This document shows, piece by piece, positions 55,007 to 63,947 of a stretch of DNA of 64,000 bases. How positions within the stretch are numbered: position 1 is the first letter of the stretch; the number at the start of each line of letters is the position of its first letter. The translations under genes and the position numbers were made by a program. This stretch comes from Mycobacterium sp. ITM-2016-00318 (GTDB lineage: Bacteria > Actinomycetota > Actinomycetes > Mycobacteriales > Mycobacteriaceae), in NCBI RefSeq assembly GCF_002968285.2, contig NZ_CP134400.1:868001-932000 (forward strand), in the 5' to 3' direction. The notes beneath the pieces were generated by a model. The model was not told the DNA's origin. It was given only the letters and a program-made list of their open reading frames with translations, and did not search any database.

Positions 55007-55627
55007 GTGGATCTGAGAAAAGTAACAGGCGTCGTCGCGGGCGCAGCTGTCTTCTTCGGCTTCGGCGCCCCGGCGCCCGCGGCAGCTGCCGACGGCCACG
55101 TGTTCGGCCTGCAGCAGACCGTCGCCGACGCGGGCGGCGGCGAGATCGGCTACACCCTCACCAAGTTCCTTCCCAGTGGGGACGCGATCCCGTTCCCGGT
55201 GTCCGGCCGGCTCTACGAAGTCACCGTGCGCGCCGACGCACTGAACGGCATGCCGACACCGGCGATACCCGCGTTCAGTGCGCAGTCCGAAAGCGGGCAG
55301 AGCTACCCGGCCCTCGCAGGCGTCTTGACACCGCAGACCTTCAGCGGCGCAACCCTGCTGCCCGGCGGGCGTTCGACCGGCAAGGTCTACTTCGACGCGG
55401 TAGGAGAAGCGCCGACCAGCGTCGTCTACAACAACGCAGGCAACACCCTCACCTGGATCGAAGCGCCGACCGCGCCCGCAGAAGAAGAGCCCGCCGCCGA
55501 GGAAGAGGCGCCGGCCGAGGAGCCGCCCGCCGGCGGTGAGGAGGCACCGGCCGAATCGGAAGGCTCTGACAGCGGCGCCGCGGACACCGAGGCCAACGGC
55601 GACGTCGCCGCCGAGGAGGAAGGGTAA
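55007..55627 (+). CDS. Secreted MPT63-like (DUF1942) protein, acidic tail
   Basis: 206 residues. A signal peptide (MDLRKVTGVVAGAAVFFGFG, ending around APAAAA) is followed by the DUF1942 beta-sandwich with QTVADAGGGEIGYTLTKFLPS, GRLYEVTVRADALNG and TGKVYFDAVGEAP. The last ~50 residues are a Glu/Ala-rich acidic tail. MPT63 is an abundant secreted immunogenic mycobacterial protein of unknown function. This gene and the next form a tandem pair. Confidence 0.82.
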   Translation: MDLRKVTGVVAGAAVFFGFGAPAPAAAADGHVFGLQQTVADAGGGEIGYTLTKFLPSGDAIPFPVSGRLYEVTVRADALNGMPTPAIPAFSAQSESGQSYPALAGVLTPQTFSGATLLPGGRSTGKVYFDAVGEAPTSVVYNNAGNTLTWIEAPTAPAEEEPAAEEEAPAEEPPAGGEEAPAESEGSDSGAADTEANGDVAAEEEG

Positions 55628-55713
55628 GGCGGCCATCGCTCGCCTGGTTTCATTGCGTGAATGCCGGGGTACCGCTCGCTTGACCACCTAATTCAGCAAG
55701 GGGGCGAGTCGAA

Positions 55714-56379
55714 GTGAAGATCAGGAAATTCGCGGGGGCGGTCGCGGCGTCGGCCGTGATGATCGGCGTCGGCGTGGTTCCGCCGGCATGGGCCACCAGC
55801 AACATCAAGGAATTCGGTGTCGAGGAGACCCTCAAGCACATCAACGGTCCGCTGATCGGCTACACGGTCACGGGGTTGATGCCCAGCAGCGATCCCGTCC
55901 CCTACCCGGCCGCCGGCCGACTCTACGAGGCCACCGTGCGGGCCAACGCGCTCGTCGGAACCGTCACGCCGGCGCCGAACCTGTTCAACGCCCGGGCCCT
56001 GAACGGCAACAACTACCGCTCCCTCCCGCCGACCAGCCTCAGCGCCGCACCGATCGGGCAGGGCGGCAGCACCACCGGCAAGGTGTACTTCGACGTGGTC
56101 GGTATGAACCCGAACAGCGTCGTGTTCAACAACGGCTTCGAAGACATCCTCGGCTGGATCCAACCTCCCGGGGTCGCGCCGGAGGCACTAGCACCCTCCG
56201 GCGGCGAGGGCGGTGGCGGCGGCGCCGAGGGCAGCGGTGGATCGACGGGTCCCAACCAGGCCAGCCCGGAGACCTCCGGCGGCGAGATCGGCGGCGGAGA
56301 AGAAGGCACCGAGGGCGGCGGCGGCAACCTGGATTCCGGTGGTGGTGCCTTGGCGCCCTCCGGCGACACCGGCGACTAA
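55714..56379 (+). CDS. Secreted MPT63-like (DUF1942) protein, Gly-rich tail
   Basis: 221 residues, GTG after AAGGGGGCGAG. The signal peptide ends at PPAWA, and the DUF1942 domain matches the upstream copy: GPLIGYTVTGLMPSSDPVPY, GRLYEATVRANALVG and TGKVYFDVVGMNP. The tail is Gly/Ser-rich (GGEGGGGGAEGSGGSTG) instead of acidic. The conserved domain with different tails points to duplication followed by tail exchange or expansion. Both genes probably share the promoter region before 55007, though the 86-base gap allows a separate one. Confidence 0.82.
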   Translation: MKIRKFAGAVAASAVMIGVGVVPPAWATSNIKEFGVEETLKHINGPLIGYTVTGLMPSSDPVPYPAAGRLYEATVRANALVGTVTPAPNLFNARALNGNNYRSLPPTSLSAAPIGQGGSTTGKVYFDVVGMNPNSVVFNNGFEDILGWIQPPGVAPEALAPSGGEGGGGGAEGSGGSTGPNQASPETSGGEIGGGEEGTEGGGGNLDSGGGALAPSGDTGD

Positions 56380-56401
56380 CCGCAGACGGCGCGACTACGT
56401 G

Positions 56402-56438
56402 GGCCGCGCAGGCTGATTATCCGGTCGCCTGCGCGGCC
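56402..56438. terminator. Bidirectional hairpin terminator
   Basis: A perfect 12-bp inverted repeat, GGCCGCGCAGGC (56402-56413) and GCCTGCGCGGCC (56427-56438), with a 13-base loop. It sits between the convergent DUF1942 gene and helicase gene, touching the helicase stop codon. No T-run follows on either side, as is usual for mycobacterial hairpin terminators. Confidence 0.75.
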
Positions 56439-58826
56439 TCAGCGCGCGGTGGACACCTTCGCCACCCACTTCAGGAACTCGTCCGCGGTGAACACCGGCT
56501 TGCCGTACTCCGACGCCTTGCGCGCCTTGCCCGACTGGCTGCCCGCCTCCGCCGTGACCAGGACCTCGCAGCGGGTTTTCGACACCGTCTTCACCGGCTT
56601 CAACCCCGCCGACTCCGCCAGCTCCTCCATCTCCCAGCGTTCGACGATGCGGCCCGCGTCGTCCTGTGCCGTCCCGGTGAAACAGATGCGCGCTCCCGGG
56701 ACCAGGACGTCGGCAATATCGTCTCGCTGCAGAAACGTTGACTCCGAGACGATTTCGACGCCCAGGTACTGCGACGCCTCCCGCAGCCGCATGATCACGT
56801 CGGTCGGGAGCTGCGCGCGCGACGCGGCCACCCGCAGCTGATCGGCCACCGACTGCCTGGCCGCGGCGTGCCACGGTGTGTCAGAGGCATCGTGCAACGA
56901 TGACGCCGTTGCTCCGCCCAACACCACTGCGCCGACATCGCGGCTGACCCGCAGCAGTGCCGACAGCCCCGGCAGGTGATCGGCGGAAGGCGTCGGCGCC
57001 GAGTGGTCCCGGCTGACCAACAGACCCGAAAGCGACTCTGCCGGTTCGGGTTCCTCGAACGCCGACGAGCCACCCTCTTGTTCGGCGCGAGCGTGCGCCT
57101 GCAGCGCCGACTGTGCGCGCTCCAGCGCCGTCCGCCCCGACACGCGTGCGCCACGCAGCTCGATGCCGAGCGGCATCACCGTGACGTAGCCAAGCCGCTT
57201 CAGCTCGAAGTCGATCAGCCCGAGCGTCTCGTCCACCCCGACACCCACCGGCGTGCAACCCGCGAGCATCGGCGCGATCACCGCCCACGCCTCCCGCAGC
57301 GTCGGCGCCAACAACACGTCGGACACGCTGATGCCGAATGCTTTCCGCGCATCCGCCAGGTCCCGCTGCGGGTTCACCAACGTGGAGATCGCCGTGCCGT
57401 CGTCGAACGCGACCGCCAGTTCGACCGGCCGCGGCCGCGACATCCGGCCCTCGTCACCCACCGTCAGCATCCCGAACGCGCAGTAGCGCCGCGCGCCGCC
57501 GTCGCTGACCGAGGTCCGCAGGAACCGTGCGATGCGCCGGTCGGTCTTCAGATCCTTCGGCAGCACAGGGCGTTTCAACACCAGGCCCGCCAACGACGTG
57601 CAGCGACTCAACGCCACATACAGTTGACCCGTCGAGAACATCCCACCGGTGAGGTCGACCACCAGGCGCTGAAGCGTCTGCCCCTGAGCCTTGTGAATGG
57701 TGATCGCCCACGCGAGCTTGAACGGCAGCTGCGTGTAGGCGCCGACCACCTCGCGAGTCAGCGTGCCGCCGCTGACCACCGGACGCGTCGCCTCCCAGGT
57801 GAACGGTGTCACGTCGGCGCCCGAGCCGTCCGCGAATTCGACCTCCACCACGACCCCGTACCGGTCGTAGCCCACCCCGACGACGCGGCCGATGGTGCCG
57901 TTGACCCACCTGCTGCCCTGATCGTTGTTGAGCATCATGATCTGTGCGCCGACCTTGAACCGCAGCGTCTCCTCGACCGGCGGGTCGAACAGCGACAGGT
58001 CGCCCGAGGCTCGGGCGTGGTGGACCAGTTCGTCGCCCGGCAGCCGTTCCAGGTGCTGACGGTTGCGTGCGGTCACCAGCCGGTTCGTCGGCGCCAGCGT
58101 CAGCCAGAACTCGTCGTCGGGCGGGACGAAGTCCTTGTCGGCGCGCGCGTTCAACTGTTCCTGCGCGTGGCCGAGCAGCACGCCTTCCCGAATCTCGTTG
58201 AGGATCGCGGTCATCCGGTCATCGCCGAGCTGCCGGAACACCGTAGAGAGCGCGACGGTGGGGAAGTCGTCGCGGCGGAAGCTGCGCGCCGAGAAGAAGT
58301 ACGGCGTCTCATAACCTCGCGTGAAGGCCGCCGAAAAGAACCCAGCCTCATCCTCGGTGACGACTGGCGGCAGCTGGTAGAGGTCGCCGACGAGGACGAT
58401 CTGCACTCCGCCGAACGGCGTTCCAGGCTCGGGGCCGAACCGGGACAGCGCCGAGGCCACCATGTCGAAGACGTCGGCGCGCACCATCGACGCCTCGTCG
58501 ATGATCAACGTCTGCAGCGACGCCAGCGTCTTGGCGAAGCGGCCCGGCCGGTACTCGCCGCTGCGGACGTCGTCGAGCGTGGTCGTCGGGCGGAACCCGA
58601 ACAGGCGGTGGATCGTGTAGCCGTCGACGTTCAAAGCGGCGATGCCCGTCGGCGCGACCACCACCACGTTGTGGTCGGTGTCGGCCATGAAGAGCCGGAT
58701 CAATGTCGACTTCCCTGTGCCCGCCTTGCCGGTCAGGAAGACGTGCCTGCCGCCGCCAAGCAGTTCGAGCGCATGGCGGAACTCGTCGGTCAGGACGAGC
58801 CCGTGTGTACTCCCCGCCACCTGCAC
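56439..58826 (-). CDS. PIF1/RecD-like DNA helicase with C-terminal BRCT domain
   Basis: 795 residues. Superfamily 1 motifs: Walker A LTGKAGTGKST (near residue 30), VVVVAPTGIAALN, Walker B LIIDEASMV, motif III VLVGDLYQLPPVV, and later ITIHKAQGQTLQRLVVDL and YVALSRCTSLAGLVLKRPV. This order is that of PIF1-type 5'-3' helicases. After a ~200-residue middle region the last ~90 residues form a BRCT domain (GARICFTGTAQDD, PVKTVSKTRCEVLV and GKPVFTADEFLKWV). BRCT domains bind phosphoproteins or DNA ends, so the fusion suggests a repair role. It is on the same strand 92 bases downstream of recD. Confidence 0.88.
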   Translation of the reverse strand: MQVAGSTHGLVLTDEFRHALELLGGGRHVFLTGKAGTGKSTLIRLFMADTDHNVVVVAPTGIAALNVDGYTIHRLFGFRPTTTLDDVRSGEYRPGRFAKTLASLQTLIIDEASMVRADVFDMVASALSRFGPEPGTPFGGVQIVLVGDLYQLPPVVTEDEAGFFSAAFTRGYETPYFFSARSFRRDDFPTVALSTVFRQLGDDRMTAILNEIREGVLLGHAQEQLNARADKDFVPPDDEFWLTLAPTNRLVTARNRQHLERLPGDELVHHARASGDLSLFDPPVEETLRFKVGAQIMMLNNDQGSRWVNGTIGRVVGVGYDRYGVVVEVEFADGSGADVTPFTWEATRPVVSGGTLTREVVGAYTQLPFKLAWAITIHKAQGQTLQRLVVDLTGGMFSTGQLYVALSRCTSLAGLVLKRPVLPKDLKTDRRIARFLRTSVSDGGARRYCAFGMLTVGDEGRMSRPRPVELAVAFDDGTAISTLVNPQRDLADARKAFGISVSDVLLAPTLREAWAVIAPMLAGCTPVGVGVDETLGLIDFELKRLGYVTVMPLGIELRGARVSGRTALERAQSALQAHARAEQEGGSSAFEEPEPAESLSGLLVSRDHSAPTPSADHLPGLSALLRVSRDVGAVVLGGATASSLHDASDTPWHAAARQSVADQLRVAASRAQLPTDVIMRLREASQYLGVEIVSESTFLQRDDIADVLVPGARICFTGTAQDDAGRIVERWEMEELAESAGLKPVKTVSKTRCEVLVTAEAGSQSGKARKASEYGKPVFTADEFLKWVAKVSTAR

Positions 58827-58917
58827 AGATTACTGCGGTCTACGGGACGGCGCCGAACGTGAAGCCACTGCGAGATTTGGCCCTGGTTTTAGCAGTGGGC
58901 GCACGTTCGGCGAAGAT

Positions 58918-60606
58918 TCAGCCGCTAAGACGGCGTGCCAACCCGGATGCGCGCACGGCTCGCCGCTCGACCGCGGCCCGCACCGCGGATTCGGCGCCGA
59001 CGACACGCACCTTTGACTTCGCGCGGGTGACCGCCGTGTAGAACAGTTCGCGCATCAGCAGCCGCGAATCCTCCTGCGGCAGCAGCACCGTCACCTCGTC
59101 GGCCTGACTGCCCTGGCTCTTGTGGATCGTCATCGCGTGCATCGTTTCGACGTCCGAGAGCCGGCTCGTCGCGAACTCCTGCCGCTGCGATCCCGCGATC
59201 ACCGCCCGCAGCACGCCGTCGCGCATCAGAGTCACGCCCGTGTCGCCGTTGTAAAGCCCCAGCCCGTAGTCGTTGGCAGTCACCAGCACTGGCCTGCCGG
59301 CATACCAGTCCGACCAGATCGGGTCGCCGGTGTCCTCGGCCAGCCACCGCTCGACCTGCCGGTTCCAGAACCGCACCCCGTACGGCCCGCGCCGGTGCGC
59401 GCACAGCAGCCGGTGCTCGTCGAGCGTCTGCAGCGCCACCTCGGCGTTGCCGAGGAGCGCCGCTTCCCGCAGCCGAAGTGCCTGCGGCACAACAACCGTG
59501 CGCAGATGCTCCGACGGTTGATCGGTACCGATCCACTCGATGTGGTCGCCGCCCGCCCGCAGCACCTCGATCGCCGTATCCGCCTCGCCCTCGCGGATCG
59601 CCGACGCCAACGCGCCGATCGACTCCCCGAACCGGTGCGGCGTCTTCAGCGCCGCCAGCTTGGAGGTGTCCAGCCCGTCGACCAGATCCGCCAGCACCGC
59701 GCCCGCCTCCACCGACGCCAGCTGGTCCGGGTCGCCGACCAGGATCAGCCGCGCATCGGGCCGCACCGCCTCCAGCAGCCGGGCCATCATCGTCAACGAC
59801 ACCATCGACGTCTCGTCGACGACGATCACGTCGTGCGGCAGCCGGTTGCCCCGGTTGTGGCGGAACCGGGCCGACGTGTCCGGCCTGCTGCCGAGCAGCC
59901 GGTGCAGGGTCGTCGCGTGCATGCCTGACAGCGCCTCCCGGTCGGCGGCGTCGAGCTTGTCGACCTCCAGCTGGACCGCTTCCTGCAGACGCGCGGCCGC
60001 CTTACCCGTCGGCGCCGCCAGCGCGATCCGCAGCCGCGTCCCGCTGGCCAGCAGTGCCAGCAGCCGAGCGACCGTCGTCGTCTTACCCGTGCCGGGACCG
60101 CCGGTCAGCACAGTCAAGCCTTGCGCCAGAGCCACTTTCGCCGCCGCGCGCTGCTCTTCGAAACCGGTGGGGAACAGCCGGTCGACGTCGGGCGACACCT
60201 TCTCCGGCTTCACCGCGATCATCGTGTGCACGTCGTCGCACACCTGCTGCTCCTCCAGCCAGTAGCGGTCGAGGTACAGCAAGTCACCATAGAGCCGCAG
60301 CGCAGGCGGACTGCCTGCCAACGTGCTCGCCTGGATCGCGGCGAGCCAGCCGTCGACCTCCGGCCACGGCAGCCCGTCGACGCCGACCTGCTGCTCGACC
60401 GACCGCATGTCCACGCACACCGAGCCGTTCCGCAGCGCGCGCACCGCCAGCGCGATCGCCAAAGCGACCGTCTGGTCGGTCTCGGAGGCCAACGTCGTGA
60501 GCCGCTGCGCCACGTGCACATCCGACGACTCCAGCACGTCTGCCTCGCCGAACGTCTGCAGCAGTCCCGTCGCGCTGCGCGCTCTGCGCCATTCCATCGT
60601 CGTCAT
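58918..60606 (-). CDS. recD: Exodeoxyribonuclease V subunit alpha (RecD)
   Basis: 562 residues. The 5'-3' motor of RecBCD. Walker A TGGPGTGKTTTVARL (about 168), Walker B DVIVVDETSMVS, VGDPDQLASVEAGAVL, and the C-terminal UvrD-like part AMTIHKSQGSQADEVTVLLP with FYTAVTRAK. The start ATG overlaps the recB stop by four bases (ATGA), so translation is coupled. The length matches actinobacterial RecD. Confidence 0.92.
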   Translation of the reverse strand: MTTMEWRRARSATGLLQTFGEADVLESSDVHVAQRLTTLASETDQTVALAIALAVRALRNGSVCVDMRSVEQQVGVDGLPWPEVDGWLAAIQASTLAGSPPALRLYGDLLYLDRYWLEEQQVCDDVHTMIAVKPEKVSPDVDRLFPTGFEEQRAAAKVALAQGLTVLTGGPGTGKTTTVARLLALLASGTRLRIALAAPTGKAAARLQEAVQLEVDKLDAADREALSGMHATTLHRLLGSRPDTSARFRHNRGNRLPHDVIVVDETSMVSLTMMARLLEAVRPDARLILVGDPDQLASVEAGAVLADLVDGLDTSKLAALKTPHRFGESIGALASAIREGEADTAIEVLRAGGDHIEWIGTDQPSEHLRTVVVPQALRLREAALLGNAEVALQTLDEHRLLCAHRRGPYGVRFWNRQVERWLAEDTGDPIWSDWYAGRPVLVTANDYGLGLYNGDTGVTLMRDGVLRAVIAGSQRQEFATSRLSDVETMHAMTIHKSQGSQADEVTVLLPQEDSRLLMRELFYTAVTRAKSKVRVVGAESAVRAAVERRAVRASGLARRLSG

Positions 60607-63600
60607 GCCGCTGCCCGCCCGATGTCGAGAAGATCCGACATCGCCTCGATCAACGCCGCAGGCGGCTGCCAGCTGAACACCCCGGCCGGATGGCCGTCAA
60701 CCACTCGGGTGTTCGGACCGCACATGCCGCGCAGGAACAGGTACATGATGCCGCCCAGATGCGTCGACGGCGTGTAGCCCGGCAGCCGCCACCGCAGGAA
60801 CCGATGCAGGACCACGCTGTACAGCAGCGCCTGCAAGGGGTAATCCGAGTGCAGCATCGCCTCGGCCAGCCGCGGCTGCCCGTAGTCGGCGGCCGTCAAC
60901 GGCTCCGACGGGTCGCCGAGCCAGTTCGTCTTGTAGTCCACGACGACATACCGGTCGTCGATCCGCAGTACCGCGTCCACCGAGCCCGACAGGTAACCCT
61001 TCAGCGGCTGGGTGCCCAACGCCAGCCCCGTCAACCGGTCCGCATACGACGTCAGCGGATCGTTCTTCGGCAGGTGCGCGCGCAGCAACTCGCCGACGTG
61101 GGACAGCCGGATGTCCGGTGCCGCCGCACGCAGATCACCACCCGCCAGCGGGAACTCGAAGTCCATCTCCCGCATGCGGTTGCGCAGCCCGATCTGCCGC
61201 AACGTCACGCCGTCCGCCAGCGGGCCGAGGGGAGTGTCGTGAATCGGAACCATCGCCGCCGCCAACACCTCGGACGGCACATCGACCGGCCACCACACCG
61301 CGTGCTCGCGGATCTGCGTGTCCAGCTCGGCCTGCAGATCGGGTGCGAACGGGTCGGCGGTCTCCAGCACGGCGTGCACCAGCGTGCCGAACTTCGCGCC
61401 CATCGGTAGCTCCGCCATCGGCGACGGCACGTCCGCACCGACGGCCGACGCCGTCAACGGAGTCTCGGCGGCTTCGTCGTCTAGTTCGACGACCTCCGGC
61501 TCGCTGCTCACCGGCGTCGACTCGACCGCGCGGATCAGACCTGAGTACGACGTCCGCCGCCACTCGGCATCGATGCGGCGGTGCCAGTGCCGCGCCGCCA
61601 GATCCGCACGCACCTCCGGAGCGGGTAGCGCGGCAATCGGCTTCACGACCGACTGCTCGACGACGAGCCCGCCCGCCGCTTGCCACTCCTCGAACCGCGC
61701 CATCGCGTCGGAGTCCGAAACCTTTTCCGGCTGAACGCGATCGGGCACCGCGACCTCATTCGGATGCCTGCCGCGCAACAGCCGCGACAACCCGCCGTTC
61801 GGCTCGTCCCAGGACGGCGCCCACCACGCCACCACCTGCGACTGCGCGCGCGTCATCGCCACGTACATGAGCCGGCTGTCGTCGCTGGCATCCTCTTTGC
61901 GGCCGAGCACGGAGACGGCGTTGTAATCGGGGCTGTCGATCCCGCCGACGTGCAGGCACCGCTGCCCGTCGTCGTCGTGGAACAACACCAACTCGGGCGT
62001 GCGGACGTAGCGGTTGAACGAGAACGGCAGGTACACCACAGGGAACTGCAAACCCTTGGCCACCCACACCGTCATGATCTGCACCGCGGCCGTGTCGTGG
62101 TCGAGCCGACGCGCGCGTTCCGTTGCGCCGCTTCTGTCCTCGCGTTGCTCGCGCAACCAGTCCCGCAGCGCGGGCAGGCTGAAGTGCTCGCGGTGGGCCG
62201 TCTCCTGCAGCAGCTGCGTCATGTGCGCGAGGTCGGTCATCTGCCGCTCGCCACCCTGCCACGACAGCACCCGGTTGCCCATCTCGCCGATCTGCGCGGC
62301 CTCGAAGATCGCGGCGACACCGCGCTCGCGGGCATGGCCTGCCCACTCCCGCAGCGTGTCGGCGACCTCGTCGGTCAGCGTGTCGCCGCCCTCGACGAGC
62401 TGTTCGGCCGTCTTGCCGAAGAACATCGTCGCCGCCGCGGCCCGCACCATGCCGGGCCGGTGCGGCTGGTCGAATGCCTCGAGCAGGCACAGCCAGTCCT
62501 CGGCGGCGTCGGAGGTGAAGATGTCGGAGTCGCCGGTGTACACCGCGGGGATGTTCGCGTCGCAGAGCGCGCGGTAGCACGCGCGGGCGTCTTTGTGGCT
62601 CTCGACGATCACCGCGATATCGCGCGCCTCCAGCGGCCTGTTCTCGAACGTGGCGTCGCTCGCCAGCAGTCCGCCGATGTCGGCGGTCAGATCCTGCGGG
62701 ACGTGCGTGCGCAGGTCGTCGATCCCGATCGTGCGGGTTCCGCTGCGGCCGAACTCCTCCCGCTTCACCACCCGCAGCCGGAACGGGTCGTCGCACGGCG
62801 CCCCGTGCAGCCGCGAGCCGTGGTACTGCGCCTCGACCTCGTGCACGATGATCCGCTCGTCACCGAGCTGGGCGCCGCCGAGAAGGACCTGCAGCCGGTC
62901 GACCAGCGCCGCGTCGCTGCGCCAATTCCTGCCGAGCGTCATCCGGGTGCCCGCGGTCTCCGCGGCCTTGAGGTAGGTGACGATGTCACCGCCGCGGAAC
63001 GCGTAGATCGCCTGCTTGGGATCGCCGATCAGGATCAGCGTCGAGCGCGTCGTGAACGCGCGGTCGATCACCTTCCACTGCACCGGGTCGGTGTCCTGGA
63101 ACTCGTCGACCATCACGATCGGCCACCGCTGGTGCATCCGCAGCGCAGCCGGTGAGTCGTCGGCGTCCAGCGCATCGGCAAGCCGGGTCAACAGGTCGTC
63201 ATAGCTGATGACGCCGCGACGGCGCTTACGCACTTCGAGTTCGGCCAGAACATCTTTCGCGAACGCGACACACACCGCGGCGCGGGAGTCCGGGGGCGGC
63301 TCCTTCGGCCGCAGCTCCGTCGCCGGATGCTTGACCACCTCGCGGGCCAGCTTCAGCGCGTCGGCGTGGCTCAGCAGCGGATCGTCGCGCTCCTGGCCGA
63401 AGTGCCGCAGATATAGGTCGTCGACGATCTCGCCGACCAACTCGTCGAGGCTCTCCACCAGCGTCACACCGGAATCGCTGTCGCCTGCCACGCCCAGCGA
63501 CTTGAGCACCATCTGGCAGAACTGATGGGTAGTGGCGATCGTCGCCGCGTCGAAGGCGGCCAGCGCGTCGCGCAGCCGTTCCCGGCGCAGTGCACGCTCG

Positions 63601-63896
63601 TCGACGGAGCAGTCGAGCAGGTGCGCGATCACCTGGTTGTCACCGACCGCGGCCGGATCGTCGAAAGCCACGACGGCGTCGACGATTTGACGCCTGACCC
63701 GGTCGCGCAGTTCCTGCGTCGCCGCCCGCCCGAACGTGATCAGCAGCATCTGGTCGAGCGTCGCCTCACCCTCGGCGATGTAGCGCGTCACCAGACCCGC
63801 GAGCGCGAACGTCTTGCCGGTCCCTGCGCTGGCCTCCAGCACGGTAGTTGAGCGCGCGGCGGGCAGCGGGCCCAGCAGATCGAAGTTGTCCATCAT
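60603..63896 (-). CDS. recB: Exodeoxyribonuclease V subunit beta (RecB)
   Basis: About 1097 residues. 3'-5' helicase and nuclease subunit. Walker A EASAGTGKTFALA near the N-terminus, Walker B VMVDEFQDTDPVQW, LIGDPKQAIYAFRGGD, VYLPFSFNRYV and YVAMTRAQSQVVAWW. The C-terminal nuclease has the Asp and Lys of YVVVDYKTNW. The ATG at 63896 follows GAGGAG at good spacing and gives MMDNFDLLGPLP; the frame is open upstream to GTG 63923. In mycobacteria RecBCD mainly serves single-strand annealing, with AdnAB doing end resection. Confidence 0.9.
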   Translation of the reverse strand: MMDNFDLLGPLPAARSTTVLEASAGTGKTFALAGLVTRYIAEGEATLDQMLLITFGRAATQELRDRVRRQIVDAVVAFDDPAAVGDNQVIAHLLDCSVDERALRRERLRDALAAFDAATIATTHQFCQMVLKSLGVAGDSDSGVTLVESLDELVGEIVDDLYLRHFGQERDDPLLSHADALKLAREVVKHPATELRPKEPPPDSRAAVCVAFAKDVLAELEVRKRRRGVISYDDLLTRLADALDADDSPAALRMHQRWPIVMVDEFQDTDPVQWKVIDRAFTTRSTLILIGDPKQAIYAFRGGDIVTYLKAAETAGTRMTLGRNWRSDAALVDRLQVLLGGAQLGDERIIVHEVEAQYHGSRLHGAPCDDPFRLRVVKREEFGRSGTRTIGIDDLRTHVPQDLTADIGGLLASDATFENRPLEARDIAVIVESHKDARACYRALCDANIPAVYTGDSDIFTSDAAEDWLCLLEAFDQPHRPGMVRAAAATMFFGKTAEQLVEGGDTLTDEVADTLREWAGHARERGVAAIFEAAQIGEMGNRVLSWQGGERQMTDLAHMTQLLQETAHREHFSLPALRDWLREQREDRSGATERARRLDHDTAAVQIMTVWVAKGLQFPVVYLPFSFNRYVRTPELVLFHDDDGQRCLHVGGIDSPDYNAVSVLGRKEDASDDSRLMYVAMTRAQSQVVAWWAPSWDEPNGGLSRLLRGRHPNEVAVPDRVQPEKVSDSDAMARFEEWQAAGGLVVEQSVVKPIAALPAPEVRADLAARHWHRRIDAEWRRTSYSGLIRAVESTPVSSEPEVVELDDEAAETPLTASAVGADVPSPMAELPMGAKFGTLVHAVLETADPFAPDLQAELDTQIREHAVWWPVDVPSEVLAAAMVPIHDTPLGPLADGVTLRQIGLRNRMREMDFEFPLAGGDLRAAAPDIRLSHVGELLRAHLPKNDPLTSYADRLTGLALGTQPLKGYLSGSVDAVLRIDDRYVVVDYKTNWLGDPSEPLTAADYGQPRLAEAMLHSDYPLQALLYSVVLHRFLRWRLPGYTPSTHLGGIMYLFLRGMCGPNTRVVDGHPAGVFSWQPPAALIEAMSDLLDIGRAAA

Positions 63897-63947
63897 TTTC
63901 CTGTGCTCCTCGCGTGCGCGCACATTCTTGTGCTCCTCACGTGCGCG
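63897..63947 (-). repeat. Imperfect tandem repeat with duplicated ribosome sites between recC and recB
   Basis: On the minus strand, GCGCGCACGTGAGGAGCACA is followed immediately by a second copy, GCGCGCACGCGAGGAGCACA, each with GAGGAG. The first copy precedes a 10-codon frame (MCAHARSTGK) whose TGA lies within the ATGATG of recB, suggesting re-initiation coupling. Confidence 0.55.

Noticed and set aside
53888..55687. 599-codon version of the LLM oxidoreductase frame
   Set aside because: The family N-terminus is at 54913; the extension runs opposite the DUF1942 genes and has shadow composition.
56976..58862. 628-codon plus-strand frame opposite the helicase gene
   Set aside because: The Arg/His-rich translation has no motif, while the minus strand has all helicase motifs.
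61680..63155. 491-codon plus-strand frame opposite recB
   Set aside because: Shadow of recB; no recognisable protein features.
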